This document shows positions 1 through 7,641 of a stretch of DNA of 64,000 nucleotides, one piece after another. The notes beneath the pieces are model-generated. The model had not been told where the DNA came from. It was given only the letters and a program-made list of their open reading frames with translations, and ran no database searches. The stretch is from positions 620,001 to 684,000 of the forward strand of contig NZ_RJVQ01000001.1 in NCBI RefSeq assembly GCF_003856525.1, in the 5' to 3' direction. The number at the start of each line of letters is the position of its first letter. Positions within the stretch are counted from its first letter, which is position 1. Both the position numbers and the translations under genes were made by a program. The DNA is from Vibrio viridaestus. GTDB lineage: Bacteria > Pseudomonadota > Gammaproteobacteria > Enterobacterales > Vibrionaceae.

Positions 1-1
1 A

Positions 2-349
2 CCTTCTTACGTTCAAACTCGTCACGTTGAAGTTGCAAAATATTATTCAGAAGACCAGCACACTTCTGTTCCTGACTTTTTGATTATTTCTACCAGCACA
101 TGGGACAAGCTTTCAGACGAAGCAAAAGAGATGATCAATAAAGCAGCTGCGGATTCCGAACAATACGAAGCAAAACTTTGGGAAGAGCAAGTTAAAAAAT
201 CACGTGCAGAAGCTGTAGCCTCAGGAGCAGAATTTATCCAAGTTGATAAAGGTCCGTTCCGTGAAGCATTAAAACCGCTGTATGACGATTTCCGCAACGA
301 CCCAGCGAAATCAAAATGGCTAAGCCGCATAGAAGAAGCTGAGAAATAA
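2..349 (+). CDS. dctP: TRAP transporter substrate-binding protein DctP, C-terminal part (partial)
   Basis: This is the last ~115 residues of a periplasmic solute-binding protein of a tripartite ATP-independent periplasmic (TRAP) transporter; its start lies before the window. The visible part has the typical DctP tail: a strand-turn region (VPDFLIIS) followed by W-x-x-L-S-x-E-A-K and long amphipathic helices (residues AAADSEQYEAKLWEEQ), ending in a charged helix before the stop. The family binds carboxylate-containing ligands such as sugar acids and delivers them to the DctQ/DctM membrane pair encoded just downstream. The following kdgK and eda genes suggest a uronate-type or keto-deoxy sugar acid ligand; that is inference from context. 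The ligand-contacting arginine region is outside the window. Confidence 0.9.
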   Translation, partial: PSYVQTRHVEVAKYYSEDQHTSVPDFLIISTSTWDKLSDEAKEMINKAAADSEQYEAKLWEEQVKKSRAEAVASGAEFIQVDKGPFREALKPLYDDFRNDPAKSKWLSRIEEAEK

Positions 350-373
350 GCCTCTTTCAGGTTAGAAAATAAT

Positions 374-396
374 GACGGGAGCGACAGTCTCCCGTC
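374..396 (+). promoter_or_regulatory. Intercistronic hairpin between dctP and dctQ
   Basis: A perfect 8-bp GC-rich stem (GACGGGAG / CTCCCGTC) with a 7-base loop lies between the dctP stop and the dctQ ribosome-binding site (GGAG at about 398). There is no T tract, so it is more likely an mRNA 3'-end stabiliser or partial attenuator that lets the binding protein be made in excess of the membrane subunits than a full terminator. Confidence 0.55.
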
Positions 397-408
397 TGGA
401 GACGTACC

Positions 409-936
409 ATGAATGTAAATTCGATAAAGAAGCCTGTTGATACCGTTATCGCGACGATTACCGTTTCGATTATGAGCATACTTGTTGTCTGTGTTGTTTG
501 GCAGGTCTTCAGTCGTTACGTACTAAACCAACCAAGTACTATGACGGACGAAATCGCGCGCTTCAGCATGATTTGGGTTGGTTTACTTGGCGCCGCTTAT
601 ACTGTTGGCGCAAAACGCCATTTGGCGATAGATCTGTTCACATGCAACTTATCCCCGGCAAAGAAGAGAATAAATCAGCTCATCATTAACCTTTTAGTGA
701 TGACTTTTGCGGTGTCAGTAATGGTTGTAGGTGGAGCCAGACTGGTTCTTAAAGTTCTAAATACCCACCAAGTATCGCCTGCGATGCAACTTCCGATGGG
801 TTATGTCTATGCGGTATTACCGCTTGCTGGCTTTATTATTGCGCTTTACTGCGCGCTAGCAATTTTAGAGGCGTTACCCAGCTGTCAGACGGCGAATGAA
901 AAAACTCAATCGAATAACCTAGAGGAGAACGCATAA
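409..936 (+). CDS. dctQ: TRAP transporter small membrane subunit DctQ
   Basis: A 175-residue inner-membrane protein with four hydrophobic segments (roughly residues 15-38, 48-68, 88-110 and 128-152), the size and topology of the DctQ subunit. The stretch V-F-S-R-Y-V-L-N and the following T-D-E-I-A-R-F motif are typical of the family. DctQ holds the large DctM subunit and contributes to the sodium-driven elevator that accepts substrate from DctP. The start is supported by GGAGACGTACC just before ATG. Its stop codon overlaps the dctM start by one base (TAATG), so translation is coupled. It ends with a polar tail of about 20 residues. Confidence 0.93.
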   Translation: MNVNSIKKPVDTVIATITVSIMSILVVCVVWQVFSRYVLNQPSTMTDEIARFSMIWVGLLGAAYTVGAKRHLAIDLFTCNLSPAKKRINQLIINLLVMTFAVSVMVVGGARLVLKVLNTHQVSPAMQLPMGYVYAVLPLAGFIIALYCALAILEALPSCQTANEKTQSNNLEENA

Positions 937-2237
937 TGGATTGGCTAATCCCTACTGCCATGTTTGGTAGCTTTTTTATACTTGTGTTCTTCGGTGTACC
1001 TATTTCATTCTCTATCGGTTTGTCGACGTTAGTTGCTGGCGCGCTGATGTTACCTTTTGACGTCATAATCTCGGTTATTTCACAGAAGATGGCGACAGGT
1101 TTGGATAGCTTCTCACTCTTAGCAATCCCATTCTTTATCTTAGCCGGTACCTTGATGAATACGGGGGGCATCGCGCAACGACTCATTAACCTATCTCAGG
1201 TAATGGTTGGTCGTATGCCAGGATCGCTTGGTCACGTAAACGTAATGGCTAACATGATGTTTGGTTCCATTTCCGGCTCAGCTGTTGCTGCCGCTGCTGC
1301 TGTCGGGGGCACCATGAGCCCACTACAGAAAAAAGCGGGCTATGATCCTTCATATTCAGCCGCGGTTAACGTGACATCTTGTATCACCGGTCTGTTGATT
1401 CCGCCTTCAAACGTACTCATTGTCTACGCACTGACTGCGGGTGGTATCTCTGTTGCAACACTGTTTATGGCTGGCTATCTACCTGGCATTCTGATGGGAG
1501 CACTTTTGATGGTTGTCGGAACTGTCATGTCTCGCCTGCGTGGCTACCCTGTATCAGATCGTCCAACGCTAAAAGTTGCCATCCATGCGTTTGTTGATGC
1601 CATTCCGAGTATGTTACTTGTTATCATCGTTATGGGTGGTATTTTAGGCGGCATCTTTACCGCAACAGAAGCCTCTGCGATTGCAGTGGTATACACACTG
1701 GGCCTTTCCGTATTTATCTACAGACAGGTCAAAATCAAAGATCTTCCAGGTATCATTCTAGAATCGGTTGTTACAACCTCTATCGTGCTGCTATTGATCG
1801 GTATTTCAGTCAGTATGTCATGGGTTATGACATCGGCAGATATCCCATACATCATTAGTGATGCATTGATGAGTATTTCAGAAAATCCAGCGGTCATTCT
1901 CCTGATGATCAACATCATTCTATTGGTTGTTGGTATATTCATGGATATGACTCCAGCAGTACTGATTTTCACACCGATCTTCCTACCCATTGCAACCGAT
2001 CTCGGTATGAACCCGGTTCACTTCGGTATCATGATGATATTTAACCTGTGTATCGGTCTATGTACTCCGCCTGTAGGTAGTGCGTTATTTGTTGGCTGCT
2101 CTGTTTCTGGCGTGAAGTTGCAGGAGCTTATCCGTCCAATGCTACCTTTCTTTGCGGCGCTGCTCGTTAGCTTGGCACTGGTGACATACATTCCAGAGAT
2201 CAGTCTTTTCTTACCTAATCTATTAGGCCTGAAATAA
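936..2237 (+). CDS. dctM: TRAP transporter large permease subunit DctM
   Basis: A 433-residue multi-pass membrane protein, the normal length for DctM, with about 11-12 hydrophobic segments. Family hallmarks visible are the early G-V-P-I-S-F-S-I-G loop, the G-S-x-S-G-S-A-V-A-A re-entrant motif (about residues 110-120), I-P-P-S-N-V-L-I, and the second re-entrant motif near the C-terminus (C-T-P-P-V-G-S-A-L-F). This subunit forms the transport channel, driven by a sodium gradient, and works with DctP and DctQ encoded immediately upstream. About 29 bp separate its stop from kdgK, in the same operon. Confidence 0.95.
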   Translation: MDWLIPTAMFGSFFILVFFGVPISFSIGLSTLVAGALMLPFDVIISVISQKMATGLDSFSLLAIPFFILAGTLMNTGGIAQRLINLSQVMVGRMPGSLGHVNVMANMMFGSISGSAVAAAAAVGGTMSPLQKKAGYDPSYSAAVNVTSCITGLLIPPSNVLIVYALTAGGISVATLFMAGYLPGILMGALLMVVGTVMSRLRGYPVSDRPTLKVAIHAFVDAIPSMLLVIIVMGGILGGIFTATEASAIAVVYTLGLSVFIYRQVKIKDLPGIILESVVTTSIVLLLIGISVSMSWVMTSADIPYIISDALMSISENPAVILLMINIILLVVGIFMDMTPAVLIFTPIFLPIATDLGMNPVHFGIMMIFNLCIGLCTPPVGSALFVGCSVSGVKLQELIRPMLPFFAALLVSLALVTYIPEISLFLPNLLGLK

Positions 2238-2266
2238 GACCGAGAACAAGACGTAGGAGATAATTT

Positions 2267-3193
2267 GTGAATATTCAGAACGTTGCCATTATCGGAGAGT
2301 GCATGGTCGAATTGCACCGCGAAGGAACCATGTATCAACAGGGTTTTGGTGGCGACACCTTAAATACTGCAACGTATTTATCGCGCTTAACGCACAGCAG
2401 TGGAATTGAGACTTCATATCTAACGGGCTTAGGCAAAGATGAGTTTAGCCGCAGGATGATCGAAGCATGGCAGAAAGATAATATTAATACCGATAAGATT
2501 GATATTTCTGAAACCAAGTTACCCGGTCTGTACGCTATCGAAACGGATGCTAATGGTGAACGTCGGTTCTTCTACTGGCGAAATGATGCTGCAGCGAAAT
2601 TCTGGATTGTGAACCATACAGTTGACTCGTTGAGTCAACTGTTATCCCACTATCAAATGATTTATCTGAGTGGTATCAGCCTGGCTATTTTACCGCAGTC
2701 CAGTCGTCAGACATTGATTGAAGCACTGGCGCTGTGTCGTAGCAATGGTGCAACTATTTCCTTTGATAATAATTTTCGCCCGGCACTGTGGGAGTCAATT
2801 GACGCGGCTCGCGAGAACTACGCGCAATTGCTGAAAAACACCGATATTGCTTTTCTTACCTACGACGATGAACAAGCTTTGTATGGTGACACTAGTGAAG
2901 AACAAACCATAAAACGGACAATGGAGTTCGGAGTAAAGGAAATCGTTATCAAACGCGGTGCTGAGCCCTGCTTTGTAGTGACAAACCAACAGACAATAGA
3001 AGAGCCAGCCAAGCGTGTCGAAAAAGTCGTCGACACAACCGCAGCCGGTGATTCATTCAGTGCTGGTTACCTGGCAAAACGTTTACTTGGCGGTTCACTC
3101 AGTGAATCAGCACAAGCTGGTCATTTACTAGCGAGTACCGTCATTCAATATCCGGGTGCTGTCATACCCAAAGAAGCGACACCCAATCTCTAA
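2267..3193 (+). CDS. kdgK: 2-keto-3-deoxygluconate kinase (PfkB family)
   Basis: A PfkB-family sugar kinase of 308 residues that should phosphorylate 2-keto-3-deoxygluconate (KDG) to KDPG with ATP. The N-terminus (I-G-E-C-M-V-E-L) and G-F-G-G-D-T-L-N-T-A substrate motif fit KdgK, and the C-terminal PfkB signature D-T-T-A-A-G-D-S-F is present with the catalytic base at about Asp262. Translation starts at GTG 2267, preceded by AGGAGA; there is no better upstream ATG. It lies between the TRAP transporter and eda, and 10 bases separate its stop from eda. The transporter-kinase-aldolase grouping makes a complete uptake and catabolic unit for KDG or a uronate feeding into it. Confidence 0.92.
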   Translation: MNIQNVAIIGECMVELHREGTMYQQGFGGDTLNTATYLSRLTHSSGIETSYLTGLGKDEFSRRMIEAWQKDNINTDKIDISETKLPGLYAIETDANGERRFFYWRNDAAAKFWIVNHTVDSLSQLLSHYQMIYLSGISLAILPQSSRQTLIEALALCRSNGATISFDNNFRPALWESIDAARENYAQLLKNTDIAFLTYDDEQALYGDTSEEQTIKRTMEFGVKEIVIKRGAEPCFVVTNQQTIEEPAKRVEKVVDTTAAGDSFSAGYLAKRLLGGSLSESAQAGHLLASTVIQYPGAVIPKEATPNL

Positions 3194-3203
3194 AGGAGCA
3201 ATC

Positions 3204-3830
3204 ATGACAACCAACATTACTGAACAGCTTGCACAGATCAAAGTCGTTCCTGTTATCGCAATCAACGATGCAGACAAAGCCGTTAAATTAGCAAAAGTAT
3301 TAGTCGAGAACGGCTTACCATGCGCAGAAATCACTTTCCGCACAGAGCAAGCCGCTCAGGCGATTAAAAATGTTCGTGAGGTTTTTCCAGAAATGCTTAT
3401 CGGCGCAGGCACTGTTTTGACGACAGCTCAGGTTAACGAAGCCATTGATGCGGGTTCAGACTTTATCGTCAGTCCTGGATTTAATCCAACGGTTGTAAAG
3501 TATTGCCAAGACCGCAACATCCCAATGATTCCAGGCGTAAACAATCCAAGTATGGTTGAGCAGGCGATGGAAATGGGGTTGAAAACACTTAAGTTTTTCC
3601 CAGCAGAAGTGTCGGGTGGTACGGCAATGTTGAAGGCACTAAGTTCGGTATACCCAGTAAAATTTATGCCAACGGGCGGCGTGAGTGTGAATAATGTGAA
3701 GGATTATCTGGCGCTTCCATCAGTCATCTGCTGCGGCGGAACCTGGATGGTGCCAAATAATTTAATTGAAAATGAACAGTGGGAAGAATTAGGCAAATTA
3801 GTCAAAGAAGTCTCTACATTATTTGACTAG
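3204..3830 (+). CDS. eda: KDPG aldolase / 4-hydroxy-2-oxoglutarate aldolase
   Basis: A 208-residue class I aldolase that splits 2-keto-3-deoxy-6-phosphogluconate into pyruvate and glyceraldehyde-3-phosphate, the last step of the pathway started by kdgK. Visible motifs are A-E-I-T-F-R-T with the catalytic glutamate, I-G-A-G-T-V-L, F-I-V-S-P-G-F, and L-K-F-F-P-A-E-V with the Schiff-base lysine, then P-T-G-G-V. I chose ATG 3204 because it has AAAGGAGC directly upstream and matches the usual Eda N-terminus; the in-frame upstream start at 3156 overlaps kdgK by 38 bases and adds a non-conserved leader. A hairpin terminator follows. Confidence 0.95.
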   Translation: MTTNITEQLAQIKVVPVIAINDADKAVKLAKVLVENGLPCAEITFRTEQAAQAIKNVREVFPEMLIGAGTVLTTAQVNEAIDAGSDFIVSPGFNPTVVKYCQDRNIPMIPGVNNPSMVEQAMEMGLKTLKFFPAEVSGGTAMLKALSSVYPVKFMPTGGVSVNNVKDYLALPSVICCGGTWMVPNNLIENEQWEELGKLVKEVSTLFD

Positions 3831-3837
3831 TAATCAT

Positions 3838-3870
3838 AACCGGCCACAGCACTCGGGCATGTGGCCGGTT
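3838..3870. terminator. Bidirectional terminator between eda and glpK
   Basis: A perfect 10-bp inverted repeat, AACCGGCCAC / GTGGCCGGTT, with a 13-base loop sits between the convergent stop codons of eda (3830) and glpK (3882). A T-rich stretch follows on the plus strand (ATTCTTTACTT). Confidence 0.8.
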
Positions 3871-3881
3871 ATTCTTTACTT

Positions 3882-5393
3882 CTACTCTCTTTCCGCTTCA
3901 CACCAAGCTAAAACACCCTTCACCGCTCGGCGCCAACCAGAATAGCGTTGCTCTCGTTTTACCGGATTATCATGCGGCTCAAATACCACATCAATTTCTG
4001 CTTTATCTGCTACTTCATCCAAGTTATCCCAAAAGCCGACGGCTAAACCGGCAAGATAGGCTGCACCTAACGCTGTGACTTCGGTTACTTTAGGACGTTG
4101 TACATCCGTATTGAGAATATCGGCTTGGAACTGCATCAAGAAATTGTTTGCAACAGCTCCACCATCAACGCGTAACATTTCAAGTTTGATGCCCGAATCG
4201 GCTTGCATGGCATCAATAACATCACGGCTTTGATAAGCGATACTTTCTAGAGTTGCGCGAATAATATGGTTACGATTCGTACCCCGAGTCATACCAACAA
4301 TAGTACCTCGAGCATACGCATCCCAATATGGTGCACCAAGACCGGTAAACGCAGGAACAACGTAAACCCCATTCGATGTTTCGACTTTGTTGGCAAAGTA
4401 CTCGGAGTCGCTGGCATCGTCGATCAATTTCATTTCATCGCGTAACCACTGAATCGACGCTCCGCCCATAAATACAGAACCTTCAAGCGCATACGCGACA
4501 TCGCCTTTAGGTCCACACGCTAATGTGGTCACCAAGCCATTTTGAGACGTCACTTTCTCTTGCCCCGTATTCATCAGAAGGAAGCACCCAGTACCATAGG
4601 TATTCTTCGCTTGCCCAGGGTTAACGCACATTTGACCAAATAACGCCGCTTGCTGGTCTCCGGCAATACCTGCAATCGGAATACGGGTACCACCTTTACC
4701 ACCGATGTTGGTTTTGCCGTATATTTCTGATGAAGACTTAACTTCAGGCATCATTGAAAGAGGAATATCCAATTCTTTAAGAATTTTTTCATCCCACTCC
4801 AATGTATTGATGTTAAATAGCATGGTGCGTGAAGCATTGGTGTAATCCGTAATATGAACGCGCCCCTGCGTCATTTTCCACACCAACCAAGTATCAACGG
4901 TACCAAAGAGAAGTCGCCCAGCTTTCGCCAAATCTCGTGCACCATCAACATTATCGAGTATCCACTTGACCTTTGTACCAGAGAAATAAGGATCAACGAC
5001 TAGACCTGTATTTTCTTTTATGTAGTCTTCTAGCCCATCAACTTCTTTTAACTCAGTACAAATATCCGCAGTTCGTCGGCACTGCCAAACTATCGCGTTA
5101 TAAATGGGTGTACCCGTTTCTTTGTCCCATACAATGGTTGTTTCGCGCTGGTTTGTAATACCAATAGCAGCAACCTGATCTGAACGAATCCCCTTTTTCT
5201 CAAGCGCTTCAATCATGGTTGAACTCTGTGTTGCATAGATTTCCAAGGGATCATGTTCAACCCAACCGGCTTGAGGATAGATCTGTGTAAACTCTCGCTG
5301 AGCCACACTGATAATGTTTGCGTCATGATCCAGTACCACAGCACGAGAGCTGGTAGTCCCTTGATCCAATGCGACAATATATTCGTGATTCAT
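3882..5393 (-). CDS. glpK: Glycerol kinase
   Basis: A 503-residue FGGY-family kinase that converts glycerol and ATP to sn-glycerol-3-phosphate in the cytoplasm, trapping glycerol that enters through GlpF. The N-terminal ATP-binding D-Q-G-T-T-S-S-R-A, the G-W-V-E-H-D-P motif, the [10 protein letters not shown] region and the C-terminal D-G-G-A-V-A-N-N-F ATPase motif are all present, and the length equals that of E. coli GlpK. It is the second gene of a glpF-glpK operon (48-bp gap). In enterobacteria GlpK is inhibited by fructose-1,6-bisphosphate and IIA-Glc; I have not verified those contact residues here. Confidence 0.97.
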   Translation of the reverse strand: MNHEYIVALDQGTTSSRAVVLDHDANIISVAQREFTQIYPQAGWVEHDPLEIYATQSSTMIEALEKKGIRSDQVAAIGITNQRETTIVWDKETGTPIYNAIVWQCRRTADICTELKEVDGLEDYIKENTGLVVDPYFSGTKVKWILDNVDGARDLAKAGRLLFGTVDTWLVWKMTQGRVHITDYTNASRTMLFNINTLEWDEKILKELDIPLSMMPEVKSSSEIYGKTNIGGKGGTRIPIAGIAGDQQAALFGQMCVNPGQAKNTYGTGCFLLMNTGQEKVTSQNGLVTTLACGPKGDVAYALEGSVFMGGASIQWLRDEMKLIDDASDSEYFANKVETSNGVYVVPAFTGLGAPYWDAYARGTIVGMTRGTNRNHIIRATLESIAYQSRDVIDAMQADSGIKLEMLRVDGGAVANNFLMQFQADILNTDVQRPKVTEVTALGAAYLAGLAVGFWDNLDEVADKAEIDVVFEPHDNPVKREQRYSGWRRAVKGVLAWCEAERE

Positions 5394-5441
5394 AATCGGT
5401 AATCCTTGTTTCGTTGTATTGGATATTTTTATTTTTAGTTT

Positions 5442-6341
5442 TTATACGTGAGCTTGTTTATTATCGTCATGTACCAACTCACTTGAATGTACTAACTCGT
5501 CTTCTTCTATCTCGCACTCATCGCATTGGTTTGGAATAGTACAACCAATACCGACATCTGGGAGATAAGCGCCAACGAGTTTTGGATAGGCCCAGCCACC
5601 AAAGCAAGCGCCCAACGTTGTCGCAACGATAGGTACAATGCAATATGGAATATCTTTTGCCCCCGTCAAGGCGTAATCCCACCCAGCTAGGTAGGCGAAT
5701 AGCTTCGGACCAAAATCTCTGGCTGGATTCATTGCAAAGCCAGTCAAAGGACCTAAAGAGCCACCAATTACCGCAACCACAATACCAATCAGTAAAGGGT
5801 TCAGCGGGCCTCGGTTTGCACCGTTGTTTTCATCACCTAATGCTAAGATAGCAAACATTAGAATTGCCGTAATGACAAACTCAACAGCAAAGGCTCCAGT
5901 AAAGGAAAGCGCAGAGTTTGGATAGGTCGAAAAAATTCCTGCCGTCGCCAGCGCTTCAGGCGTATTTCTGGCAATACCATGTGTTACTTCCCACTCAACA
6001 AACAAATTGCTGTAAAGGGCGTAAACAAGGGCTGCCGCACAGAATGCCCCCGCAACTTGAGCGACAATATAAGGAATAACTTTCGATTTATCAAAACCAT
6101 GGAAGGCAGCGAGGGCAATAGTCACTGCTGGGTTAATGTGGGCACCTGAGACACCAGCAGTGCAGTACACTGCCAGCGCAACGGCTAATCCCCACATAAT
6201 GCTAACTTCCCATTGACCAAACTGAGCATTAGTTAATACAAGTGCAGCAACGCACCCGACGCCGAAGAAAATAAGTAACCCGGTACCTATAAACTCAGCG
6301 ATACACTCTCCGAGAAGAGTATGTCGTTTATTACTAGCCAT
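5442..6341 (-). CDS. glpF: Glycerol uptake facilitator (aquaglyceroporin)
   Basis: A 299-residue MIP-family channel for passive glycerol entry across the inner membrane. Both pore-lining NPA boxes are visible (S-G-A-H-I-N-P-A-V and A-M-N-P-A-R-D-F-G), as are six hydrophobic segments. The D after the second NPA-R is typical of glycerol facilitators rather than water-specific channels. I set the start at 6341 (MASNKRHT), which has AAGGG about 9 bases upstream; the open frame continues 25 codons further but that leader is not conserved in the family. The C-terminal ~35 residues are unusually acidic and cysteine-containing. First gene of glpFK, divergent from glpR. Confidence 0.95.
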   Translation of the reverse strand: MASNKRHTLLGECIAEFIGTGLLIFFGVGCVAALVLTNAQFGQWEVSIMWGLAVALAVYCTAGVSGAHINPAVTIALAAFHGFDKSKVIPYIVAQVAGAFCAAALVYALYSNLFVEWEVTHGIARNTPEALATAGIFSTYPNSALSFTGAFAVEFVITAILMFAILALGDENNGANRGPLNPLLIGIVVAVIGGSLGPLTGFAMNPARDFGPKLFAYLAGWDYALTGAKDIPYCIVPIVATTLGACFGGWAYPKLVGAYLPDVGIGCTIPNQCDECEIEEDELVHSSELVHDDNKQAHV

Positions 6342-6655
6342 ATTATTTTTCCCTTGGAAGTGGATAAATAGCCATCTGTTTGGACAGCTTGACTTGATTA
6401 TAGTCAAACAAACCAATACGAAAACAAAACGAAAGCAAAAAATCGATCATACGAACATTTATTTATGCTTTTTTGTTCGTTTTTGTTAAATACGCCACAA
6501 AAAATCAACATTTTTGTAAACTAAGAATACGTATATTTGCTTATTAATCAGAATAACTATTTGAAATATTTGTTTAAATGAGCGATACAACTATTTCAAA
6601 TAGTCGAATGAGCAATTAAACTAAAGAAAAGTAACTCATAAGGATGGTATTGACC
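6342..6655. promoter_or_regulatory. Divergent glpF / glpR control region
   Basis: This ~310-bp AT-rich gap carries the promoters of glpFK (leftward) and glpR (rightward). It includes ACGAACAT at 6451-6458 and the inverted half GTTCGT at 6475-6480, a spacing that could form a GlpR operator; the same ACGAACAT occurs twice upstream of glpA. An AT-rich block with repeated TATTTGAAAT-like words lies around 6551-6605. No small gene is evident. Confidence 0.6.
6451..6480. promoter_or_regulatory. Candidate GlpR operator upstream of glpF
   Basis: ACGAAC at 6451-6456 and GTTCGT at 6475-6480 form an inverted repeat with an 18-base spacer. The CGAACAT core agrees with the GAACAT half-site of the E. coli GlpR operator. 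It lies ~110 bp upstream of the glpF start. Assignment is by motif and context only. Confidence 0.5.
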
Positions 6656-7417
6656 TTGAAAGCAAGTAAGCGGCACGAACAAATTGTCGATTTAGTAAAA
6701 ACTCACGGTTATGTCAGTACTGAAGAATTGGTTGAACAGTTCAGCGTGAGTCCCCAAACAATCCGCAGAGATTTAAATGAACTTGCAGAAAGTAACCGAA
6801 TAAAACGCAACCATGGTGGAGCAACTGTTTTTACCAGTTCGGAGAACTCGTCATATCAGATGCGTAAAACCACTCACCAGGAAGAAAAGCAAAAAATAGC
6901 GCAAAAGCTGGTTGAGCATATTCCGGACAACGCAACGCTCTTTATTGATATTGGTACAACGCCTGAAGCGGTAGCCCATGCTTTGCTTGCCCAACATGAT
7001 AATCTTCGAATTGTAACGAACAACATCAATGTCGCTTCGATCTTAATGACTAAGCCAGATTTCAAAGTGATTCTGGCAGGTGGTGAAGTTCGTAACAGAG
7101 ATGGTGGTGTCACTGGTGAAGCTACGCTCGATTTTATCTCTCAGTTCCGTCTTGATTTTGGAATTTTGGGTATCAGTGGAATCGATTTCGACGGTTCATT
7201 ATTGGACTTTGATTACCACGAAGTACGTGTTAAGAAAGCGATTATTGAGAATAGCCGACGCGTTTTCCTCGGTGTTGATAACAGCAAATTCGGTCGTAAT
7301 GCTATGGTGAAACTAGGCGGAATAGAAGAAGTCGATCGAGTCATCACTAATCAGCGTCCACCAGAAGATATCTGCACTCTTTTAAAAGAACACGACATAC
7401 CCCTCGATATTGTTTAA
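6656..7417 (+). CDS. glpR: Glycerol-3-phosphate regulon repressor, DeoR family
   Basis: A 253-residue DeoR-type repressor. The N-terminal winged helix-turn-helix (G-Y-V-S-T-E-E-L-V-E-Q-F-S-V-S-P-Q-T-I-R-R-D-L, about residues 18-40) is nearly identical in pattern to E. coli GlpR, followed by the sugar-phosphate sensing DeoRC domain with G-T-T and G-G-x-x-R motifs. It should release DNA on binding glycerol-3-phosphate. I prefer TTG 6656 (M-K-A-S-K-R-H), which aligns with the known N-terminus and has AAGGA upstream; ATG 6644 overlaps that ribosome site and is too close to use it. It sits between glpFK and glpABC, its likely targets. Confidence 0.93.
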   Translation: MKASKRHEQIVDLVKTHGYVSTEELVEQFSVSPQTIRRDLNELAESNRIKRNHGGATVFTSSENSSYQMRKTTHQEEKQKIAQKLVEHIPDNATLFIDIGTTPEAVAHALLAQHDNLRIVTNNINVASILMTKPDFKVILAGGEVRNRDGGVTGEATLDFISQFRLDFGILGISGIDFDGSLLDFDYHEVRVKKAIIENSRRVFLGVDNSKFGRNAMVKLGGIEEVDRVITNQRPPEDICTLLKEHDIPLDIV

Positions 7418-7442
7418 GATTTAACCAATAAACTTTCGAACG

Positions 7443-7472
7443 AAAAGCCAGTTTCTGTAAACTGGCTTTTTT
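7443..7472 (+). terminator. Terminator of glpR
   Basis: A perfect 12-bp stem AAAAGCCAGTTT / AAACTGGCTTTT with a 4-base loop, followed by TT and AT-rich sequence, lies 25 bp after the glpR stop. It separates glpR from glpABC. Confidence 0.9.
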
Positions 7473-7561
7473 ATTCTTCTGATGAATAGACTTCCTCTAG
7501 CTTATCATTTTTTGGTTTATTCCATCCAAAAAATACTAATTATGATTCATTTTGTGCTCGA

Positions 7562-7591
7562 ACGAACATTTTAATAAATTCGTACGAACAT
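7562..7591. promoter_or_regulatory. Candidate tandem GlpR operator upstream of glpA
   Basis: ACGAACAT occurs at 7562-7569 and again at 7584-7591, 22 bp apart (two helical turns), preceded by GCTCGA. The same word occurs in the glpF control region. This supports joint GlpR control of glpFK and glpABC. Confidence 0.5.
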
Positions 7592-7641
7592 ATAGCATCC
7601 ATTTATGCCACACTAATATTGTGTCTATTATGGATGACTTG

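Noticed and set aside
43-330. 95-codon minus-strand ORF at the window start
   Set aside because: Antisense shadow of dctP, whose family features are clear on the plus strand.
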